Shown here: piece after piece, positions 62,744-64,000 of the stretch
Numbering within the stretch: position 1 is the first letter of the stretch
Layout of the letters: each line of letters starts with the position of its first letter
Assembly: GCF_001422645.1 (NCBI RefSeq)
Contig: NZ_LMLR01000015.1
Location: 1,104 to 65,103, forward strand
From: Arthrobacter sp. Leaf69
GTDB taxonomy: Bacteria; Actinomycetota; Actinomycetes; Actinomycetales; Micrococcaceae
DNA length: 64,000 nucleotides
Direction: 5' to 3'
The notes under the pieces: model-generated
What the model saw: the letters and a program-made list of their open reading frames with translations, nothing else
The model's database searches: none
Told to the model about the DNA's origin: nothing
Program-made: the position numbers and the translations under genes

Positions 62744-63853
62744 TTGAAGAACTCTCTGCGTGCAACCGTCAAGCGCGGTTCGATGGCCGGAGTCGCCACC
62801 GCCGGTGCGGCTGCACTTCTGCTGACCGGCTGCGGCGCCGCCCCGACGACCGGCAGCAGCGCGGCCCCCACGGCCAGCGACTACACAGGCTGCATCGTCT
62901 CCGACTCGGGCGGATTCGACGACCAGTCGTTCAACCAGTCCTCCTACGAGGGTCTGAAGAAGGCTGAGCAGGACCTGGGCATCAAGGTCAACCAGGCCGA
63001 GTCCAAGACCAACAACGACTTCGAGCCGAACCTCCGCGCCATGGTCTCCGCCGGCTGCGACCTGACCGTCACGGTGGGCTTCCTGCTCGGCGACGCCACC
63101 AAGTCCCAGGCCACGGCCAACCCGGACAGCCACTTCGCCATCATCGACTTCGGCTACGAGACCCCGATCAGCAACGTCAAGCCGATCATCTACGACACGG
63201 CCCAGGCTGCGTTCCTCGCCGGCTACCTCGCCGCCGGAACCACCAAGACCGGAACGGTTGCCACCTTCGGCGGCATCAAGATCCCCACGGTCACCATCTT
63301 CATGGACGGCTACGCCGACGGCGTCAAGTACTACAACGAGCAGAAGGGCAAGGACGTCAAGGTTCTTGGCTGGGACAAGGCCAAGCAGGACGGTTCCTTC
63401 ACCGGTGACTTCGAAAAGCAGGACAAGGGCAAGCAGTTCACCCAGAACTTCCTGGACCAGGGCGCGGACATCGTCATGCCCGTCGCTGGCCCGGTCGGCA
63501 AGGGTGCCGGTGCGGCCCTGAAGGAAGCCAAGGCCGCAGGCAAGGACGTCAAGCTCATCTGGGTTGACTCCGACGGCTTCCTCACGGCACCGGACTACAA
63601 GGACATCATGCTCTCCTCCGTTATGAAGCTGATGGGCGAGGCCGTTGAAACCGTTGTGAAGCAGGACAAGGACGGCGAATTCAACAACACTCCGTACGTT
63701 GGCACCCTCGCAAACGACGGCGTCCAGCTGGCTCCGTTCCACGACCTGGACTCCCAGGTTCCGGCGGAACTGAAGTCCGAGCTGGAGCAGATCAAGAAGG
63801 ACATCGCCGACGGCAAGCTGAAGGTTGAATCCGCAGCCAGCCCGAAGGTCTAA
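62744..63853 (+). CDS. BMP-family nucleoside-binding lipoprotein
   Basis: A 369-aa binding protein of the basic membrane protein/PnrA family, which in other bacteria delivers purine nucleosides to an ABC importer. A lipobox LLTGCG (Cys near 29) ends the signal peptide. GCIVSDSGGFDDQSFNQSSYEGL, VGFLLGDA and VVMPVAGPVGKGAGAA are family signatures. The start is TTG after GGAGGAACAT. Importer ATPase and permease genes would normally follow and lie beyond the window. Confidence 0.93.
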   Translation: MKNSLRATVKRGSMAGVATAGAAALLLTGCGAAPTTGSSAAPTASDYTGCIVSDSGGFDDQSFNQSSYEGLKKAEQDLGIKVNQAESKTNNDFEPNLRAMVSAGCDLTVTVGFLLGDATKSQATANPDSHFAIIDFGYETPISNVKPIIYDTAQAAFLAGYLAAGTTKTGTVATFGGIKIPTVTIFMDGYADGVKYYNEQKGKDVKVLGWDKAKQDGSFTGDFEKQDKGKQFTQNFLDQGADIVMPVAGPVGKGAGAALKEAKAAGKDVKLIWVDSDGFLTAPDYKDIMLSSVMKLMGEAVETVVKQDKDGEFNNTPYVGTLANDGVQLAPFHDLDSQVPAELKSELEQIKKDIADGKLKVESAASPKV

Positions 63854-64000
63854 CGTCCTTTCGCTAAGCGCCACGGCCCGTCCGGTCACCACCGCACGGG
63901 CTGTGGCGCTTTTCGTTGAGCGGACCGGCTCCGCTTCCGGCTGCAGGCACTAGGCTGGGTCTGCAGCCCCATCATCCGTCCGAGCCATGACTGCCGGACA
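63854..64000. other. End of window, no complete gene
   Basis: After the BMP terminator lies TAGGCT (63951-63956), a possible -10, and then an ATG at 63987 with only four codons before the window ends. I cannot tell whether it starts a gene. Confidence 0.4.
63866..63914 (+). terminator. Rho-independent terminator of the BMP gene
   Basis: Sixteen-base arms AAGCGCCACGGCCCGT (63866-63881) and ACGGGCTGTGGCGCTT (63896-63911) with one G-U pair, followed by TTT, 12 bases past the stop codon. Confidence 0.9.

Noticed and set aside
63987-64000. Start of an ABC transporter gene after the BMP gene
   Set aside because: Only four codons remain in the window, with no ribosome site; it is plausible from known BMP operons but not supported by the sequence.

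Overview
The window looks like chromosomal DNA of a high-GC actinobacterium of the Arthrobacter/Pseudarthrobacter type (Micrococcaceae). The supporting signs are very high third-position GC, a PerM-like DUF6350 protein beside purN, a monomeric NADP isocitrate dehydrogenase, a ZTP riboswitch before glyA-folD, an sdhCDAB operon with short sdhC and sdhD, frequent GTG/TTG starts, and many genes whose start codon lies 6-7 bases after a -10 hexamer. The genus is an inference. I see no rRNA, tRNA, IS transposase, prophage or CRISPR array.

Layout. 0.2-9.4 kb: a nine-gene minus-strand catabolic cluster (XRE-cupin regulator, MFS importer, FAD oxidoreductase, CaiB/BaiF CoA-transferase, enoyl-CoA hydratase, DapA-family lyase, atypical SDR, aldehyde dehydrogenase, 7Fe ferredoxin) whose substrate I cannot name. 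9.8-17.3 kb: DUF4383 and PerM-like membrane proteins, then purN and purH held apart by a palindrome-bounded DUF559 gene and an MFS transporter. 17.3-25.2 kb: a repeat-rich stretch, a secreted serine protease, icd, a Ser/Thr kinase overlapping a lipoprotein gene, 53-bp tandem hairpin repeats and a secreted Pro/Ala-rich protein. 25.2-34.2 kb: a Gfo/Idh/MocA oxidoreductase, a MacB-like ABC pair, and a ChvE-GguA-GguB-type monosaccharide importer with a ROK repressor; regulator and importer promoters share one palindromic motif. 34.4-40.3 kb: an amino-acid catabolic module (C-N hydrolase, PucR regulator, APC permease, flavin amino-acid oxidase/monooxygenase) resembling DavB-DavA. 40.3-45.3 kb: a gamma-carbonic-anhydrase-like protein, a truncated DUF2231-like gene between two 64-65 bp palindromes, a methyltransferase, purU, and glyA-folD behind a ZTP riboswitch. 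45.4-53.7 kb: a DrrA/NodI-type ABC exporter with two permeases, a VOC protein, exonuclease III, trpS, a 2H phosphoesterase, a YihY-like protein and an alpha/beta hydrolase. 53.8-57.5 kb: sdhCDAB. 57.7-63.9 kb: a mannose-1-phosphate guanylyltransferase, an M20 amidohydrolase, ohrR-ohr plus a quinone-reductase-like MDR, and a BMP-family nucleoside-binding lipoprotein.

How the genes work together. One-carbon and purine metabolism form a theme: purN and purH consume 10-formyl-THF, purU hydrolyses it, glyA and folD feed and interconvert the pool, and the ZTP riboswitch reports its shortage. Icd and Sdh are central TCA enzymes. The accessory modules (catabolic cluster, sugar importer, amino-acid oxidase module) each carry their own regulator and transporter, as expected of a nutritionally versatile soil bacterium. 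Several intergenic palindrome and tandem-repeat families are scattered between genes and are the least explained part of the window.
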